Shown here one piece after another: positions 61,674 through 64,000 of a stretch of 64,000 bases of DNA. Source of the DNA: Comamonadaceae bacterium OS-4 (lineage in GTDB: Bacteria; Pseudomonadota; Gammaproteobacteria; Burkholderiales; Burkholderiaceae_C); contig AP026970.1 of assembly GCA_027924025.1 (NCBI GenBank), positions 890,501 through 954,500 on the forward strand, written 5' to 3'. The notes beneath the pieces were generated by a model. It worked only from the letters and a program-made list of their open reading frames with translations. It was not told the origin of the DNA and did not search any database. The position numbers and the translations under genes were made by a program. Positions within the stretch are counted from its first letter, which is position 1. The number at the start of each line of letters is the position of its first letter.

Positions 61674-62513
61674 TTATTGGGTAATGGCACCGGATGCCGC
61701 AGGCGCAGTCGAGCGCATGGCGCCGATGTGCCCGCGCAGCTCGTGCACGATGTCGGTGAATTCCTTGGTGTAAGTGATCTCTAGGTCGCGCGGGCGCGGC
61801 AGGTCGATCTCGCGTTTCACCACAAAGCGGCCGGGACTCTTGCTCATCACGTAGACCGTGTCGGCCAGAAACACCGATTCGCGCAGGTCGTGCGTCACCA
61901 AAATCACATTGAACTGCTGCTCGGTCCACAGGTCACGCAAGATGCACCACAGCTCTTCGCGGGTGAACGCGTCCAGTGCGCCAAAGGGCTCGTCCAGCAA
62001 GAGCATCTTGGGTTCATGGATCAGCGCGCGGCAAATACTCGCCCGCTGCTGCATACCACCCGAGAGCTGCCAAGGAAACTTGTCTTCATAGCCGCCCAAG
62101 CCTACCTTTTGTAGCAGTTTGCGCGCGCGCTCTTCGTATTCCTTGCGCTTGGCTTTGAAGTTGCTGCGGTAAGGCTCCACGATTTCCAGCGGCAAGAGCA
62201 CGTTGTCGACCGTGGTGCGCCATGGCAACAGGGACGGCGCCTGAAAGGCCATGCCGGAAATTTTGAGGGGCCCGGTGACAGGCTCGTTATCGATCAGGAT
62301 CTTGCCCTTGGAGGGCATTTTCAAGCCGGTGGTCAGCTTCATGAAGGTGGACTTGCCGCAGCCCGATGGGCCGACGATGGCGATGAACTCGCCTTTACGC
62401 ACCTTGAGGTCGATGGCTTCGACCGCAAAGTGGTTCTGCTTCAGCAGCTCATCGTTGTAGGCAAGCCAGACATCCTGAAAATCAACAAACCAGGGGGATG
62501 CTGGTGTTGTCAT
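61674..62513 (-). CDS. ABC transporter ATP-binding protein (SsuB/TauB-like)
   Basis: A 279-residue ATPase. Walker A is GPSGCGKSTFMKLTTG, the signature LSGGMQQRASICRALI, and Walker B MLLLDEPFGALDAFTRE, with the switch His in VTHDLRES. The type matches nitrate/sulfonate/taurine/pyrimidine importers. It lies 2 bases after the binding-protein gene and 8 before the permease. Confidence 0.92.
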   Translation of the reverse strand: MTTPASPWFVDFQDVWLAYNDELLKQNHFAVEAIDLKVRKGEFIAIVGPSGCGKSTFMKLTTGLKMPSKGKILIDNEPVTGPLKISGMAFQAPSLLPWRTTVDNVLLPLEIVEPYRSNFKAKRKEYEERARKLLQKVGLGGYEDKFPWQLSGGMQQRASICRALIHEPKMLLLDEPFGALDAFTREELWCILRDLWTEQQFNVILVTHDLRESVFLADTVYVMSKSPGRFVVKREIDLPRPRDLEITYTKEFTDIVHELRGHIGAMRSTAPAASGAITQ

Positions 62514-62515
62514 GC

Positions 62516-63544
62516 TTATTTCTTGGGCAGGATGTTGAGCTCAGCCTTGGAGGGCAGGTAGCTGGCATTCCACACCACATCGGGGTTGATGCGGGTTTTG
62601 GTGTTGAACGCATCTGACACCTGGGACGCCATCAGCGACAAGCGCGGTCCGTTGACCTGGCCAAAGCCTTCTGCGCGGGCATTGGCGCTGTTGATGACGG
62701 TGTCGATGGCCAGCTTGAGGCGGCGTGTTTCCAGGTCCGCGTTGATGATGCCGTCGCGCGCCTTCACATCGGCAACCGCCGCAGAGGGGTTGGCGATCAC
62801 GTCTTTGGCGCCCTTGGCAAACGCGGCCAGGAAGGCCTTCACTGCAGCCGGGTTGTCTTTGAGGATCTTGGGCGAAGCGATGATCGCGTTGCCATACAGC
62901 TTCACGCCGAATTCGGGGTAGGGCAGGATCACCACGTCCTCGGACTTGACGCCACGCGCTTCCAAGTTCAACAGCGAGGTGAAGGTGAAGCCGGTAATCG
63001 CGTCTACATCACCACGGGCGAGCATGGTTTCGCGCAGGGGTGGGTCCATCGCCGTCCACTGCACGCCGCTCACATTGTTGGCCTTGGCAAAAATGGGGAA
63101 GGCTCGGCGGCCTGCGTCAAACACGGGTGCGCCGAGTTTCTTGCCGTTCAAGTCGGCCGGTGTCTTGATGCCGGACTTTTTGAGCGCCATTACCGAGGCG
63201 GGCGTGTCGTTGTAGACCATCATTACGGCGATGGGCTTGTTGGGTGCATCCGGGTTGTTGGCGTGGAATTCCATCAGCGCAGCCAGATCTGCAAAGCCCA
63301 TGTCATAAGCGCCAGACGCCACGCGGGTCACCGCACCGCCCGAGCCGTTGCCGGCGTCGATGGTCACGTCCAACTTGGCATCTTTGAAGTAGCCCTTGGC
63401 CGCAGGTGTCAAAAACAGGGCGGATGGCCCCTCAAAGCGCCAGTCCAACTGGAACTTGATCGGCGTGCTTTGGGCCATGGCAGAACCGGCGGCCACTGTG
63501 GCAGCAGCCAATGCGATCGCGTGGAGAAACTGGCGTTTTTTCAT
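62516..63544 (-). CDS. NMT1/SsuA-like ABC transporter substrate-binding protein
   Basis: A 342-residue periplasmic binding protein. Signal peptide FLHAIALAAATVAAGSAMAQ, then IKFQLDWRFEGPSALFLTPA, typical of NMT1/THI5-like proteins that bind aromatic or pyrimidine-like nitrogen compounds. GAYDMGFADLAALMEF and DLNGKKLGAPVFDAGRRAF line the site. The ligand is unknown. The nucleobase permease next door and ureD in the same operon point to a nitrogen source whose breakdown yields urea. A sigma-54-like promoter lies 37 bases upstream. Confidence 0.9.
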   Translation of the reverse strand: MKKRQFLHAIALAAATVAAGSAMAQSTPIKFQLDWRFEGPSALFLTPAAKGYFKDAKLDVTIDAGNGSGGAVTRVASGAYDMGFADLAALMEFHANNPDAPNKPIAVMMVYNDTPASVMALKKSGIKTPADLNGKKLGAPVFDAGRRAFPIFAKANNVSGVQWTAMDPPLRETMLARGDVDAITGFTFTSLLNLEARGVKSEDVVILPYPEFGVKLYGNAIIASPKILKDNPAAVKAFLAAFAKGAKDVIANPSAAVADVKARDGIINADLETRRLKLAIDTVINSANARAEGFGQVNGPRLSLMASQVSDAFNTKTRINPDVVWNASYLPSKAELNILPKK

Positions 63545-63580
63545 GGGAGCTCCTACAAGGTAATAGATGGACTAGATCAA

Positions 63581-63595
63581 GCAAGAAGGATGCCC
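63581..63595 (-). promoter_or_regulatory. sigma-54-like promoter of the ABC transporter-ureD operon
   Basis: The minus strand reads GGGCATCCTTCTTGC, then T, with GG and GC in the -24/-12 positions and the invariant TTGC. It is weaker than the ureA site, with three mismatches to TGGCACG-N4-TTGC. Confidence 0.62.
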
Positions 63596-63711
63596 AAATT
63601 TGGGGCGTGTATACAAAGCCGCTGGCCTCATTCTCTTGCGCTCCCTGTGCGAGCGAGGCAGTAGATACCCTTTAACGTCAACCCGAATGTTCGTTGCAGG
63701 GGTTTCGACCA

Positions 63712-63735
63712 GAAAAAGGGCCCTTGTGGGCCCTG
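63712..63735 (-). terminator. rho-independent terminator after the NCS2 permease gene
   Basis: GGGCCC (63718-63723) and GGGCCC (63728-63733) pair around TTGT. On the minus strand the stem is followed by TTTTT. It separates the permease from the sigma-54-driven operon. Confidence 0.85.
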
Positions 63736-63758
63736 TGTGGGTTTTGCAGCGGGTTGCT

Positions 63759-64000
63759 TCAATGGGCATCGGCTTGCTTGGCGGCCTGGATCACCGCAGC
63801 GTCATCCTGCCGGGTACCGTTGAAATAGACGTTCAGGAGTACCGCACTCACCGAGGCCAGCAGGATTCCGGACTCGATCAACGGGTGGATGCTGTGCGGC
63901 ATCCATTGCAGGAATTTGGGCGCAATCAGGGGGATCATTCCGAAGCCGATGGAGATGGCCACGATAAACAAGTTGTTGCGGTTTTTTTGATAGTCCACCG
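63759..64000 (-). CDS. NCS2 xanthine/uracil permease, C-terminal fragment
   Basis: About 80 C-terminal residues of a nucleobase:cation symporter-2 permease. The piece reads DYQKNRNNLFIVAISIGFGM, IPLIAPKFLQWMPHS and IHPLIESGILLASVSAVLLN, the last being the final helix. The frame is open to the window edge, so the 5' part lies outside. The family imports xanthine, uric acid or uracil, which fits a purine-to-urea route. Confidence 0.88.
   Translation of the reverse strand, partial: VDYQKNRNNLFIVAISIGFGMIPLIAPKFLQWMPHSIHPLIESGILLASVSAVLLNVYFNGTRQDDAAVIQAAKQADAH

Noticed and set aside
1..64000. CRISPR arrays, prophage, insertion-sequence transposases, rRNA genes
   Set aside because: Looked for and not seen. 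Repeats present are hairpin or dispersed short elements without regularly spaced units.

Overview
The window reads as a chromosomal segment of a Betaproteobacterium of the order Burkholderiales, most likely family Comamonadaceae (Rhodoferax/Curvibacter-like). The reasons are the gene neighbourhoods (recN-nadK-hrcA, greB-spoT-rpoZ-gmk-yicC, a urea ABC transporter plus urease), the high-GC codon use, and a dispersed short repeat built around GATAGCT..CTCGCGC. Three tRNA genes are present (CAU anticodon, Arg-ACG, Ser-UGA). I see no rRNA, CRISPR array or transposase.

Layout. 1-2.9 kb: recN (cut by the window edge), nadK, hrcA and a tRNA. 2.9-8.8 kb: a lower-GC accessory block with a TetR-family regulator, a DJ-1/PfpI protein, a TDT/SLAC1-type membrane protein and a redox operon. 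Four similar 18-bp operators lie in front of its transcription units. Two genes of the operon carry disabling lesions (a UGA at an expected Trp codon, and a frameshift). 8.8-12.4 kb: a SPOR lipoprotein, an AbiE toxin-antitoxin pair with its own inverted repeat, and a MerR regulator with an SCP2-like protein. 12.6-19.3 kb: an acyl-CoA carboxylase, dehydrogenase, hydratase and BKACE operon, ordered like the acyclic-terpene (atu) cluster. 19.4-31.1 kb: core genes (greB, spoT, rpoZ, gmk, yicC, a Ser/Thr kinase-phosphatase pair, rph, rdgB, hemW) and tRNA-Ser.

31.1-64 kb is dominated by nitrogen scavenging. ureABC with ureJ, ureE, ureF and ureG lie on the minus strand behind a near-consensus sigma-54 promoter. 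Divergent from ureA is a 1203-residue protein that joins an NCS1-type nucleobase permease to a Cys-rich module, a histidine kinase and a receiver, followed by a LuxR-type response regulator. At 52.6-58.3 kb comes the urea ABC transporter urtABCDE. ureD is 23 kb from the other urease genes, in a minus-strand operon with an NMT1-type ABC transporter that has its own sigma-54-like promoter. A nucleobase permease (NCS2) enters from the right edge. My reading is a purine/pyrimidine-to-urea nitrogen salvage region with a transporter-type sensor at its centre.

A lower-GC island (41.3-45.0 kb) interrupts this region. It is bracketed by a 783-bp near-identical duplication of the LuxR response regulator. 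It holds a broken LytTR-type regulator and two secreted proteins of unknown function, the first preceded by what looks like a cyclic-di-GMP-I (GEMM) riboswitch. Two repeat families run through the window. One appears to have supplied the signal-peptide codons of ureJ and urtB. The other is an 80-90 bp hairpin, one copy of which is read through in frame inside the permease-kinase fusion.
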